Assembly (NCBI GenBank): GCA_951804985.1
Contig: OX638130.1
Location: forward strand, 5,938,791 to 6,002,790
Direction: 5' to 3'
DNA length: 64,000 nucleotides
Source: Dryomyza anilis
Lineage: Eukaryota > Arthropoda > Insecta > Diptera > Dryomyzidae
Part shown: in pieces, positions 1 through 10,240 of the stretch
Layout of the letters: each line of letters begins with the position of its first letter
Position numbering within the stretch: position 1 is the stretch's first letter
Translations under genes and position numbers: made by a program
Notes under the pieces: model-generated
The model's database searches: none
What the model was told of the DNA's origin: nothing
Seen by the model: the letters and a program-made list of their open reading frames with translations, nothing else

Positions 1-89
1 GGATCATATAATGATAATGTATTATCTTGTATTGTATTTATCACATTTATTTATCTATCATTTACCACAAATAATAATTAGTATCAGTA

Positions 90-640
90 TTCAGCCAGTT
101 TTACTACTCACTTGTCGAGTAACTCACAAGCGCAATTTACGACCAAAAACGTGCCAGTAAAACTCTTCGGTTTCTGTCGATTTCCCTACCAGTAACCAAC
201 CAGTTTTTAAGTAGTTTATCTGACAGGGATCTACTCTTCAAATCCCTACCAATAACCGATCAGATTTTGACTAGTTTAATGTGACAGACCAGTTTTTGAT
301 TAGTTTTACTGGCAGGGATCTACTCTTCTTGTTTCAATGCCTAGTAAATTGTTGCTTGGGTCTGCGTGTAACTCTAGTAGGATTGTAGGACCATGATCGG
401 GACCTGAGTATTGAATCCAACAGTTTCAAGACCAAAATTATGTAATCATTCACAATTCCTACCAGTATCTTACGAGCCAGTTTTAATAGACACTTGTCGA
501 GCAACGCACTTTCCGACCAGAAACGAAACTCTTCGGTTTTCCTACCAGTAACCAACCAGTTCTTGAGTTCTTTATAATCATGATCGGGACCTTAGTATTG
601 AATCCAACAGTTACAAGACCAAATTGATGTAATCATGATT
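90..640. repeat. Imperfect tandem repeat, about 187 and 381 bp spacing
   Basis: A block beginning CATGATCGGGACCT at 391 recurs at 578, and a block with CACTTGTCGAG at 111 recurs at 493. CCAACCAGTTTTT-type phrases and GGCAGGGATCTACTCTTC also repeat. Copies are diverged, so this looks like an old local duplication in the intron of the phosphatase gene. No coding frame is seen in it. Confidence 0.6.
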
Positions 641-991
641 ATGTCCACCCAAAAAGAATAAATTTCTACTAGGAAAAATAAACTTACGCAAAATTCATCT
701 TCACAAAATTGGAATTGAAAAAGAAAACATTTTATTGGATTTTGTCTAAATTTTTAAATGGTGAATTCTGTATTCAATATAACTGGAATTGAATTTTGTA
801 TGCACTTTTTTTAGAAATCTTGGACGTAATTTCAATTTTTTATTAAAATGTATCGATATTGATTCTCTAAAAAACACTTCGTAATGGACAATTTCAGTTT
901 CATGATTATTCAACGATTTACGATTTCGGTTCTAAGTATATAATACAAATAAATTCTGATTTTAGTTTAGTATTTAAAAAAATGTACTCAC
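641..991. other. Intron sequence, nothing recognised
   Basis: AT-rich sequence on the 3' side (minus-strand sense) of the donor at 991. It should be part of the intron that precedes the catalytic-loop exon, which is outside the window. I see no exon, repeat or RNA gene here. Confidence 0.5.
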
Positions 992-1089
992 CACCACTGC
1001 TGATCGCATTATCGATGAACTTGGCAGCCACATAGAAGTAACGTGAAATGTCTGTTGTGGGCGTGTCCATCATGGGGAAACCCATATAT
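992..1089 (-). CDS. Dual-specificity phosphatase, exon with the general-acid loop
   Basis: Internal coding exon of 98 nt, the third visible exon of a minus-strand gene. It encodes YMGFPMMDTPTTDIS followed by RYFYVAAKFIDNAISSGG. This matches the atypical DUSP (DUSP3/VHR-like) segment between the general acid and the P-loop. The Asp of MMDTPTTD aligns with the VHR general acid (Asp92), and RYFYVAAKFIDNAI is the helix that leads into the (K/R)(I/V)LVHC strand. The acceptor is CAG at 1092-1090 after a T tract, and the donor is GTGAGT starting at 991. The exon opens by completing an AG|A codon (Arg) from the previous exon and closes in phase 1. The next exon should carry HCX5R, but it lies left of the window, so catalysis cannot be confirmed here. 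Family membership is read from sequence; substrate is unknown. Confidence 0.93.
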
Positions 1090-2240
1090 CTGAAAAAAGT
1101 ATTGTTGCCGTTTCTTCTACTTCGTTTCCAAATATATTACATATTTTTTGAATGGAAATTAATGAATAGTGCGATACAACAAAGCAATAAAATTTTGGTA
1201 AAATTAATATTGATGGGAATTTGGAAAAAAAAACACGAGGGCATACATGGGGTATGGAAAATGGTGACACCAAACAAAAGTAATTTAATAATAATTAAAG
1301 TAATTAATAAAAAATAGGCAATGGGTAATTTTTTCAATACCAAAATTTTAAAAAAACATTTTAAAATATTTATCTTGTGTCATCATTTTAAATTCGAAAC
1401 AATTATTACGAATTATAAATTAATAAATGAAAATAAAAATTAAAAACCAAAAATAAGCCAAAAATAAAGCAAGGCATTAGATATTTAGTTTATTATCAAA
1501 TTAGATAAATAGATGTATCATATTTTAAATACATAATAAACATCATGAATTACATGCGATGTCCAGAAAATGAACGAAAATTAAAAATTAAAAAATGATA
1601 TGCATATTTTTAACACGAAATAATGATCACGAATTTAATACCAATGTAAGAAAATTAACAGAAAACCAAAACTAACAAATAATATGGTCCAAATATGTTT
1701 TCATGTTAAAAAAATATAAATTCTTACTTTTTTTTACTCTAAAAAATATGAAATGATAACTACGAATTATATGTACCAGACAAACAATAAAAAATAAATA
1801 AATTTGGTTTCTAATTAACAGATAATGGCTAAAATATTGAAAAATACACAAATTAATTCAAATATAAAATGAAAAGTAAAAAGCTACTAATTTATCGTCG
1901 ACGATACAGCAAAACCGCCTAACTGCGTGTGAAAATTAGTGTTTTAATGATATGTTGATCGGATAAATTAGATAAATGCCATTTTATGTTATGACATACT
2001 TAATTTTGTATGAAGTAAGTTCAGTATTGAGTTCTTCTGTAAAATTCATTTTGTAAGATGTATTCGAAAATGTAGAAAGACGGTTTTGCGGTATCACCGA
2101 CGTTATGACATTTTGTTAAATTCTAAATAATTACCACGAATTATAAGTTACGAAATGCCATGAAAAAACAGTAAATAAACCCAAATGAAGCGATTAAAGT
2201 GCAACAAATTATACACAGTATGTATGACTTTAGAACGCAC
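1090..2240 (-). other. Phosphatase intron, 1,151 nt
   Basis: AT-rich intron with donor GTGCGT at 2240-2235 and acceptor CAG at 1092-1090, both on the minus strand. It joins phase-2 exon ends (AG|A). Two short open frames near 1070-1340 lie across its acceptor and the downstream exon and are not supported as genes. No repeat stands out. Confidence 0.8.
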
Positions 2241-2369
2241 CTTATGCTCGGCATATCACGATAGTAACTGTGTCCAGTGTCCACCTGACCGTAGCGACAG
2301 CCCTCGGCCGTGTTCAAGACATGTGTGATGCCCATCAGTTGCAAGTAGTTTTTGTTCTTGGCAGCAGCG
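2241..2369 (-). CDS. Dual-specificity phosphatase, exon with the GITHVLN core
   Basis: Internal exon of 129 nt. It encodes AAAKNKNYLQLMGITHVLN, then TAEGCRYGQVDTGHSYYRD and MPSIR. GITHVLNxAEG is a hallmark of atypical dual-specificity phosphatases such as DUSP3/VHR and DUSP13. It is followed by the variable loop and the Y-x-D-x-x-I-x-Y strand. The acceptor is TTTTAG (AG at 2371-2370) and the donor is AG|GTGCGT. Its first base completes a GC|C codon from the upstream exon, and its last two bases give AG| for the next exon, so frame is kept on both sides. I believe fly orthologues of this subfamily exist under names like CG7378, but I could not check this, so no symbol is given. Confidence 0.94.
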
Positions 2370-2868
2370 CTAAAATGGGTTTAAAAATTGATTATTAAAA
2401 TGTTTCAAAATCTCAGATTATTCCAATTATAACATATTTCGTTTTATGTTATAAAATAAAACGAATTTGTATAAATGAGTTAAAAATTCCCGTTTTTTTC
2501 TTAATCATTTCTGGGAAGATTTTGTTTGATTTTATTAAAAAATACTGTCTCTCAAATGTATAAAGTTTTTTGAAGATTGCGTTTCTTTTTCATTGACATT
2601 TAATACACTTCAAATTATACAATTTAATTAAAGTAGCAATAATTTGAGGAATTTTACTAGATATCAAGTTTTGTAGATAATTACTTTGACTACTTTTGTA
2701 ATTATCAAAAAAAAAGAACTTAAATAGTATTAGAAGGTTTTTTCGATGTACTCTTTTGGAAGAGAGCCGACATCTAATTGACTGAAGCCCAGGTTTTTAT
2801 TTAGTTTTTATTTTAAAATAGTTTTTAGACAAAACTGGATAGTTCTATTTTGAACACCGTTTACTTAC
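2370..2868 (-). other. Phosphatase intron, 499 nt
   Basis: Short AT-rich intron. The donor is GTAAGT at 2868-2863 and the acceptor is TTTTAG ending at 2370, minus strand. No inserted repeat is recognised. Confidence 0.85.
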
Positions 2869-3038
2869 GCATCGCCAATATAGATGCCCGGATATACCTC
2901 GTCACAGTCCACATCATGTAGCGTACACTCTGATCTGCGCAGGCCCGGCAGTGATCGACTGGGTGTCACCGAGTAGTGTAGAACGCGTTGCAGCTGTCGT
3001 CCTGTTGTCTGTTCAGGCGTCTCTACGCGACTGCTGGG
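2869..3038 (-). CDS. Dual-specificity phosphatase, N-terminal linker and start of the catalytic domain
   Basis: Coding exon of 170 nt and the most upstream one I can place. It encodes PSSRVETPEQTTGRQLQRVL, then HYSVTPSRSLPGLRRSECTL and HDVDCDEVYPGIYIGDA. CDEVYPGIYIGDA is the conserved opening strand of the DSP domain (compare V-x-P-x-(I/L)-(Y/F)-(I/V)-G-(D/N)-x in DUSP3/13-type proteins). The preceding Arg/Ser-rich stretch is a linker of low conservation. The acceptor is TTATAG ending at 3039 and the donor is GC|GTAAGT. An acceptor makes a first-exon reading unlikely, so more 5' exons exist to the right. None could be assigned with confidence in the following 60 kb, which is mostly repeats. 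Confidence 0.92.
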
Positions 3039-3655
3039 CTATAAGAAGATATAAAATAAATTTAAAAATATTAAAATTTTAGAAAAATTTAAAATATGTT
3101 ATAGATATAGAAAGTTTTTAATAATTAATACAAAAACTAATTTTAAAAATGATTTTATTAGTTTTCGAACAACAGACATAATTAAATTATCATATTAAAT
3201 ATTAAGAGTATTATATACCATTGACAACTTTTAATGAATTAAACATATTGGTAATTGCTCGCGTTATATAGTAAAAATACAATATTGAATACCAGAATTT
3301 TGCAACAATCTTATCATACAAAAAGTAAATATCAAATTTATTAGGTTTTCAAAATTTTATTTTTATGTTATTATGATATTGATAGATGTATTATATGCGT
3401 TTCCATTTTGTTCTATATTTTGGAAAATTATTTTGTTAGTTTTCTGTAACAGTGGTTTATAATAGAGTATTCTTAGTATTAATGGTATTTAAAACTATTG
3501 GATATTTTGATTTTTGTTTTCCATTTTTGTTATTGATAATGTTATACAGTAAAAAAAACACTATAAAAACTATAAAATAGGGACATTTTACTATTACATA
3601 TTATTGTTCTTTATATCATTATATAGTAAAATATTATATATAATATAGCAATAAC
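3039..3655. other. AT-rich stretch without recognised content
   Basis: About 600 bases upstream (minus sense) of the last visible exon. Very AT-rich with scattered homopolymers. I see no exon, promoter motif or repeat boundary. Confidence 0.5.
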
Positions 3656-3659
3656 CGAA

Positions 3660-5200
3660 ATAAAGTTTATTGAAAACTGTTCTACAAGTTCGCATCTTTT
3701 GTGTACAAAGTAAACATAATACTTATAAAACTTAATTAAATCAATTCAGGTAACAATTTTACTAACCATAAATAAAACTGCAGAATGTTTACTGTTTAAT
3801 TTGACATTGTTCTCTTACGAGATGTAGACTACTACTTTCAAATCACAATCGGATTCAAAAAGTTCCTACAAACTTTAACAATTGTTAACTCACTCCATCT
3901 ATTTTACAACACTTATGTGCAGCACATAAAGACATTCTAGAAGTTTCCACAAACGTATACACTTGGCGAGAATCCTTATTTCTCGTTACATATCTTCATC
4001 ACTTTTATATGTTTGTGCAAAACACTCATGTGATGTGCCTAGTGAATTTCTAGAAGTTTCTACAAATTTCTACACGAGAATCTATTTTCCTTGTTCGCTA
4101 ACTCCATCCTTTTGCATTTATGTGCTGCGCATAGCAATAATCTAGAAGTTTCCACAAACTTCGACATTTCAATGATGCATAAAGTCTATTTCTCTCTCTT
4201 TTAAGCACTTTCTTACATGGAACACTTTCTAATGTGGCGCCCTTATATATTGTAGAGACGGATTCAAGAAGTTCCTACAAACTTCAACACTTGTTAACCA
4301 ACTCCATTCCTTTTACAACACTAATGTGCAGTGCATAAAGATATTCAGAAGTTTCCACAAACGTATACACTTGGCGAGAATCCGTATTTCTCGTTACCTA
4401 TCTTCATCGTTTTTATATGTTTGTGCAAAACTAAAGAACTTCCCACAAAGTGCTATACCTTTTAGTCTAATGTAATGTGCATAGCGAATTTCTAGAAGTT
4501 TCTACAAATTTCTACACGAGAATCTATTTTTCTTGTTCGCTAACTCCATCCTTTTGCATTTATGTGCTGCGCATAGCAATAATCTAGAAGTTTCCACAAA
4601 CTTCGACACTTCAATGATGCATAAAGTCTATTTCTCTCTCTTTTAAGCACTTTCTTACATGGAACACTTTCTAATGTGGCGCCCTTATATATTGTAAAGA
4701 CGGATTCAAGAAGTTCCTACAAACTTCAACACTTGTTAACCAACTCCATCCCTTTTACAACACTTATGTGCAGTGCATTAAGATATTCTAGAAGTTTCCA
4801 CAAATGTATACACTTGGCGAGAATCCGTATTTCTCGTTACATATCTTCATCGTTTTTATATATTTGTGCAAAACTAAAGAACTTCCCACAAAGTGCTATA
4901 CCTTTTAGACTGTAATGTGCATATCAAATTTCTAGAAGTTTCTACAAATTTCTACACGAGAATCTATTTTCATTGTTCGCTAACTCCATTCTTTTGCATT
5001 TATGTGCTGCACATAGCAATAATCTAGAAGTTTCCACAAACTTCGACACTTCAATGATGCATAAAGTCTATTTCTCTCTCTTTTACGCACTATCTAACAT
5101 GAAGCCTTAGTATGTGGTATTTTCTTGTATCTCATTGCCTCATATTTAATTAGTAGCACTGCAGGTAGAGTGGATAAAATTACATCTTTTTTTAACAATA
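3660..5200 (-). mobile_element. LTR-derived block with tandem 442-bp promoter units
   Basis: The left edge (GAAAACTGTTCTACAAGTTCG, near 3672) and right edge (AAATTACATCTTTTTTTAACA, near 5175) match the two edges of the solo LTR at 24171-24585, so this is a relative of that LTR. The interior is expanded: a unit of about 442 bp recurs (GGATTCAAGAAGTTCCTAC at 4259 and 4701, diverged start at 3849). Each of the two clear units has a minus-sense TATA box (TATATAAG, near 4242 and 4684) with a heat-shock-like motif about 20-45 bases upstream of it. I call the sense strand minus because in the solo LTR the HSE-TATA-Inr order fits only that strand. No internal retrotransposon genes are adjacent. Confidence 0.7.
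3930..5045 (-). promoter_or_regulatory. Cluster of heat-shock-element-like motifs
   Basis: Blocks of the form CTAGAAGTTTC(C/T)ACAAA occur about a dozen times (near 3937, 4049, 4142, 4352, 4492, 4586, 4788, 4931, 5023, with related AGAAGTTCCTACAAACTTC at 4267 and 4707). CTAGAAGTTTCCA fits the classic fly HSE CTnGAAnnTTCnAG except at its last base. Phasing is right: in 4141-4162 GAA (4145), TTC (4150), CAA (4155, one mismatch) and TTC (4160) sit every 5 bases. At 4263-4285 TTC, GAA, TCC, CAA and TTC follow the same 5-base register. Binding by HSF is inferred, not shown. Confidence 0.65.
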
Positions 5201-5880
5201 TTAAATGATGTGGCGTCCGTGCACTTTTGACTGGCGAGTGATACCATGGTATAGACTTATATTTTCTTTATTTGATGCTGATAGTGGCGGTATTCGTTCT
5301 GATTCCGGGATCGTATCACCCGACTGTCATTATTAAAAACAGAACATGTTATTCTATACGGCGACAGCTCTAGCGGACATTTGTACACCTCTGATTGTCT
5401 TAAAAAGCATCTTAATAGGCCCATCAGGCCTATAAGATGTGGTAGAAAATTAGAAGATAAAATACAAAATAATATTAAAAAATTATAGGTAATGTCAGAA
5501 AATTAACGGAAAATTAAAAATGTATCCAAGGTTAAAATATATTCAAAATTGTTACTGGGTTGTTTGAAAAAAAAAACGAAATAATTAATAAGAATTATAA
5601 GAAACTAAATAAACAAAAAACCATTCGAAATAATTCTTAGGAATTAAAAAAAAAAAAAACAAAATAAACAAAAAACAGTAAGGAAGATTAGGTCACATGG
5701 GAAATTATGAAATAGTGAATAGCCTTATCACAATTACTGTAGGGTATAAAAAATAAAGTATAGTTTTTTTAATAATGTTTTTTTATGTACTTATTGCTTT
5801 ATTTTTAAAGTTAGTTCTTTTAAAATTTGTTAACCTCATCGTTGCACAAATATTTTACGTTTTGAATTTGACTTTTTAGG
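5200..5880. other. Unassigned sequence beside the LTR-like block
   Basis: The first 250 bases are GC-richer (for example near 5210-5440), then the sequence becomes AT-rich with A runs. It may be internal DNA of the LTR element or unique host DNA. I see no conserved protein frame. AGGTCACATGG at 5690 recurs near 32100. Confidence 0.3.
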
Positions 5881-6102
5881 CATGTCGTCACGTGAGAATT
5901 TGTTTGGCTCATACGCCATTGAGTCAATTTTGCGTTAAATTAGGAGTAAATTTGCGATTTATTGAAAAGTCGATGATGAATATCTCAAAATGGATAACGG
6001 CGTTAGAAATAGAATATATAAGTCATATGTATATATCCAATACGTAACTCCATTTACCCAAAAATAGCGTTTGAGCTAAACCAATTCTCATGTGACGATG
6101 CA
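5880..6102. mobile_element. Short inverted-repeat element (MITE-like), about 220 bp
   Basis: The left end GCATGTCGTCACGTGAGAA near 5880 is mirrored by the right end, whose reverse complement reads GCATCGTCACATGAGAATTG. The arms extend about 40 bases (TTTGGCTCA, ACGC, ATT conserved) with roughly 85% identity. No protein can be encoded. The family is unknown to me. Confidence 0.6.
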
Positions 6103-6214
6103 TTCTCTTTTTTTTTTTATAATTTAGTGTTTTAATTTAATAGTAGTAGGCGTTACATAAACCAAACTTTATGAAAAAGTTGCAGACAACGAAAATGCAT
6201 TTAAATCAAATTAA

Positions 6215-6305
6215 GTTTGGCTGCTGATTGTAATGTTTGCTGGTGGTGATGACGACGACGACGATGTTGGTAATGCTGATGCTGCTGTTGCTTTTTTGGG
6301 CAGCC
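6215..6305 (-). other. Trinucleotide-rich patch, possible Gln/His-rich exon or UTR
   Basis: Read on the minus strand this gives QQQHQHYQHRRRRHHHQQ in one frame, and TTGGCAG just upstream could act as an acceptor. Such CAG/CAT/CGT runs are common both in fly 5'-UTRs and in low-complexity protein segments. No clear donor follows and the frame closes soon after. I do not call it coding. It could be an upstream exon of the phosphatase gene. Confidence 0.25.
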
Positions 6306-6659
6306 TGCCAACAATCAATGCAACAACATCAAAAGCGACAAATTGAATAAATTCCTAAAATTCTACAGTGAATGAGTGAATTTTTTGCTGCCTTAAAACG
6401 TATGATTTTTTTTTTGAATTTTCTTTATTTTTTCCTCTTTTGTTAGCAACTTGCCAAATATTCATGTTGCTGATGCTGTTGGCCTATAATCGATTTCAGG
6501 GCTAAACAGATAAAAGTGAAAATGCATTGTGCATCCCTGTGATTTAAATGCAGCCAGTGTTGGCGCATTAGAGGCACGTTATGGGTCCCAGGAGTAGGGG
6601 TTGATACTTTATAAACAGTGTTGGCTTGAATATCATTGAACATTTTTCTATATTTATTG

Positions 6660-7035
6660 TATTTTTTTATTTTTTACATTTCTTTTGTACCTTCATAAAA
6701 CAAAGCATATTTATAGTTTTTCCAATGAACCTATAACAATGTCGTTGGGTGGTATTAATAGATTGTTGGTTTCTATAGAGCTGTTTGAGTTCTATAGTTT
6801 AGTTTTCCATTTTTTCATTATTTCTATTTTTATTTCTTTTTTAATATTTTTATTTTTTATGTTAATTTTTAATGTTTTATTATTTTCTGTTTATATTTTA
6901 TTTTTAATCTGTTTTTTCCTGTTTTCATTTATCTTTTTAAAATTTTTCACATTTTACATTTTCTTTTTTTTTATTTATTTTTTTTATTTATTTTTTTCTG
7001 TTTTCATTATTTTTATTTTGCTATTTTCTTAATTG
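6660..7035. repeat. T-rich low-complexity tract
   Basis: Nearly pure T with scattered A, C and G. It gives a spurious 115-codon Phe/Leu/Ile frame that should not be read as a membrane protein. Confidence 0.75.
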
Positions 7036-7053
7036 TTCTCTCTGTTGGTTTGT

Positions 7054-7188
7054 TTATCTATTTTTCATTATTGCCATCGACAACCAGCAGCCATCGATGT
7101 TGCCGTCCTTGGCAGCAATCTTGACATTTTCCACAAGTTGCTCTACGTGGTGCCGTCCTTCAACATAGGCCTCCTGGTTGCAGCTCAT
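7054..7188 (-). CDS. Unrecognised short coding-like segment, 44 aa
   Basis: A GC-richer island in very AT-rich DNA. The minus-strand frame from ATG at 7188 to TAA at 7054 reads MSCNQEAYVEGRHHVEQL followed by VENVKIAAKDGNIDGCWLS. Its codon use (GAG GCC, GTG GAA, ATT GCT GCC AAG GAC GGC) is unlike the surroundings and typical of fly exons. AG of an ATGAG or AACCAG could serve as an acceptor, so this may be a terminal exon rather than a complete gene. An AATAAA follows near 7010. I do not recognise the protein. The plus strand is also open over part of it (about 40 codons), so strand is not certain. It could be a relic of a processed or duplicated gene. Confidence 0.35.
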   Translation of the reverse strand: MSCNQEAYVEGRHHVEQLVENVKIAAKDGNIDGCWLSMAIMKNR

Positions 7189-7609
7189 AAATTATAAAAG
7201 GAGTCTGTTCTCTGTTGTGCTACATAAATAATTATCTGCATATTTCAAGAAAATTATATACGGAAATTATGAGCCACGGACAATTTAGCTTCAGGAACAC
7301 TTTGCGCTTTTTATATCAAATTTTTTCCCATACAACACAATTCCCGACACAATTCTTCGCCGAGAAAGTTTTTTTCAAGAGTCTATATTTATCTCAAACC
7401 ATATAAATATAACGAGTCTTAATTCTATTTATTTCATATCATTACTATCATGCCGAAGGGGCAAATGTGTAATTTTTGACATACTTTAAAATGTTTGAAT
7501 GTAGTTTTTTTCTCAAGTATACTGTGCCAAAATTGTGTGTGGCTTTGTTGGATATTTCTAGCCATAAAAGACAAAACCAAAAGGGCGAATTCGAAAAATT
7601 GAAAATCTT

Positions 7610-8104
7610 GTCATGCCAAAAGGGCGAATCTTTTCGTTTTTTGCCATAACTTTTGATTGGTATAAGATAAAATAGTGGTGTAAAGGCATTAATTGTTTAT
7701 TTGTAAAGCACCTATCGATCACCATCATTATTTTAAAATATTTTTTTTTAATTTTTATCATTTGCACAAAAAATGTTTGGAAAATTCTATTTAAATAATA
7801 ATGCCAATCGATAGCTACTTTGAAAACCAACAATAAATGCATTTACATCACATTTATTGCATAAAGAGTTATAGCATAAAAAACAAAAAATGTGCGTTTT
7901 GGTCAGGAATAGCCTCACAAAATCCATATTTATAATACAGTAAGTTGTTCAAATCCAAAAATATTTTATATACGTTATAAAAATTGATGAATAAACCAAA
8001 ATAACAAAATAAAATGAAGAAAAAATAAATTTTACTAATTTTTAAAGCACTTCAAACTTTAAAATTTGATTTCCCAACATGCACATTCGCCCCTTTGGCA
8101 TGAC
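7610..8104. mobile_element. Hairpin repeat with GTCATGCCAAAWGGGCGAA ends
   Basis: The element runs from GTCATGCCAAAAGGGCGAA at 7610 to its inverse, ending GGCATGAC at 8104. An internal inverted repeat has arms GCACCTATCGAT and ATCGATAG around 7710-7815. Related sequence occurs at 20502-20652, 24655-25612 and 54211-54790. No open frame is supported, so the element is non-autonomous. A degenerate end-like motif, CATGCCGAAGGGGC, also lies at 7450. Confidence 0.6.
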
Positions 8105-8199
8105 AGTGACGATATATTCTTCACATAGCCCTATTAATTTAAATAAGCGTTCTTTCGATTGGTGAAGAATTGTATTAAAATTCATGTAAATTATTTTAA

Positions 8200-8395
8200 T
8201 ATATATGATTTTATGGTAAGAATTTTCTGGGCAAGTATTGCCGGGTGAAAAATTGTCTTCGAGTAGCATTTGGTAGATTTATCATGGACACAAATTTCCG
8301 GGGAAGAATTACAATGGAAATATTATCCAGGAGTGAATTGTCACGGAGAAGAATTTTCCAGGAATATTATCTGTCTTGAAAATTATCTAAAAACT
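8200..8395. repeat. Degenerate minisatellite of about 20 bp
   Basis: Phrases such as AATTTTCTGGGCAAG, AATTTCCGGGGAAGAATTAC, GAATTGTCACGGAGAAGAATT and TTTTCCAGGAATATTAT repeat every 20-25 bases. They resemble the array at 23430-23680 read on the other strand. Confidence 0.45.
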
Positions 8396-8429
8396 GTATG
8401 AGAAAGAAACTACGATTTATTGAAAACTA

Positions 8430-8736
8430 TTAATAATAATAATAGTTTGGCACTACAGTCCTATAAGGACTTAGGCTCTCTCACTATTTTGAGCTGTGCG
8501 TGTTATATTTGTACTCAAAGTGGTGGGACCTACAGTTTATTGCCGAATCTGAACGGCGGGTGAGAGCTTTTCATAGGCAATGTTTTACTCTCGTAGGTTT
8601 GCCATTAACTGCCGAGAGGTAGCGCGGTATAGAAAAATGTTTCTATGAAAAGATGTTGTTAGCCCCAGTCCAGGCTTGAACCGGGGAACTTTCGGCTCGC
8701 AGTCTAAAGCACTAACCACTGAGCTACCGCGGCTAC
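8430..8736 (-). mobile_element. tRNA-derived SINE, copy 1
   Basis: On the minus strand the head is GTAGCCGCGGTAGCTCAGTGG, containing a pol III A box (TAGCTCAGTGG). A B box (GGTTCAAGCCT) lies about 35 bases on. A body of roughly 230 bp follows, ending GTGCCAAACTATTATTATT. A 10-base direct repeat, AAAACTATTA, flanks it at 8423-8432 and 8741-8750, which is the target-site duplication expected of LINE-driven retroposition. It encodes no protein; the apparent SSVVSALDCEP frame comes from the tRNA-like head. Confidence 0.88.
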
Positions 8737-9589
8737 AACTAAAACTATTACTTTTAGAAATAACAATTCTCATGACATTTTTTCCGTCGGACTCGTCAAG
8801 AAAATAACTGACTAAAGTAATACTTTGAAAAATATCCAATAACTCAACTATTTCTATAGCTCATGTAACTTTTATTAAAAATAACTAAAACCTCTGACAA
8901 AAATAAAAAAACGAATTCGTCCTATTTGATAAAAGTAGGTATGTGTATTTCTGAACGGAAAATATATTGCCCAACATAAATGCAGAACTTTTAAAAACAA
9001 CTAATCAGACGATGGCACAAAATTTTTTAATTAAAAATACTTCCCGCAGGCAAACGCACACGAAATTCTGTTATGTTGTTGAAATAACAAAAAAAAAAAG
9101 GAGAAATGAAAAAAAAATCCACATCAACTTCCGCTTGTAAGTTGAGCAACCTATTTATTACCCTCACTGCGGAAACTACTGCTGAAGTTGACGTTGTTCA
9201 TGTAGTGGCTGTAGTGACTGTAGTTGTTGTTAATAGTTCTGTGAGGTTAGGTTAGTTAGGTGGTGGTGAAATACAAATGGAGGTGAGATGTCGTGTGTCA
9301 CACACAAGAATGACAAATGCACTGGTTTTATAATCTTTAACATGGCTGAAAAGTCAAATTGTCGGTGATGTTAATTAAGGGAAAGCAAATAAAGAAACAC
9401 GAAGGTAAGGGATTAAAAAAATACGATATACAATGTGCAATATTCAGCATTACCTCTTGATAGTCTACCCTATTGCCTAGTAGAAATTTGCTCTATTAGG
9501 AAAAATATTTCATGGCTGATCATGTTAAACATGTAACTGGTGAGGTTGGTACACAGAAAAAATAATCGACGTAAATATAGCAACCGATA

Positions 9590-9897
9590 GTAGCTGCGGT
9601 AGCTTAGTGGTTAGTGCGGTGGACTGCGAGCCGAAAGGTCCCCGGTTCAAGCCTGGACTGGGGCTAACCACATCTTTTCATAGAAACATTTTTCTATACC
9701 GCGCTACCTCTCGGCAGTAAATGGCAAACCTACGAGTGTAAACATTGCATATGAAAAGCTCTCCCCCGCCGTTCGGATTCGGCAATAAACTGTAGGTCCC
9801 ATCACTTTGAGCACAAATATAACACGCACAGCTCAAAATGATGAGAGAGCTCGGCCTAAGTTTTTATAGGACTGTAGTACCAAACTATTATTATTAT
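9590..9897 (+). mobile_element. tRNA-derived SINE, copy 2 (full length)
   Basis: Starts GTAGCTGCGGTAGCTTAGTGG. A box TAGCTTAGTGG, B box GGTTCAAGCCT, tail ATTATTATTAT. Its borders are fixed by comparison with the other arm of the host element, where CCGATA runs directly into TTAATTG. The loop at the anticodon position reads CTGCGAG, but the stems are not those of a working tRNA. Confidence 0.9.
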
Positions 9898-10039
9898 ATT
9901 AATTACATTCATTAATCAATCCAGCAATGAAATTCACTAATTTAATGAAAAAACTGATATGTTGCGGCAACCAACTAAATTGTCTTACTGAATCATTCGG
10001 TTGCGACAACAACTGATATAGTAGTTGCAACAATCTCTT

Positions 10040-10240
10040 AATTCGGTTCTGAAAACCTCCAAAACGATGATCATGAGGTTGTGACCTCATGTTAACCTCC
10101 TAATCGGTTAACATGTGGTTGTAGTAACCTCCTAATCGGTGATTATGAGGTTGTGAAAACCTCCAAATTGGTGAGCATGAGGTGGTTGCAACCTTCTAGT
10201 CGGTGAGTATTAGGTTTTCTAAACCTTCAATTAAAATTTT
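10040..10240. repeat. Minisatellite of about 45 bp
   Basis: AACCTCCTAATCGGTGA and ATGAGGTTGTG alternate in four to five diverged copies. Related single copies continue to 10510 (CATGAGGTTACGGCAACCG). It lies inside the inverted-repeat element. Confidence 0.65.

Noticed and set aside
5214..5227. Primer-binding site TGGCGTCCGTG next to the LTR-like block
   Set aside because: Partial match to an arginine-tRNA type site, but it would require a plus-strand element whereas the LTR promoter order points to the minus strand. No gag or pol follows.
6685..7032. 115-codon Phe-rich frame
   Set aside because: T-rich low-complexity DNA.
8585..8839. 84-codon minus-strand frame with SSVVSALDCEP
   Set aside because: It is read through the tRNA-like head and body of a SINE, a frequent source of false proteins.
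9590..9665. tRNA gene candidate
   Set aside because: It has A and B boxes but belongs to a repeated 300-bp SINE, and the arms do not give a working cloverleaf.
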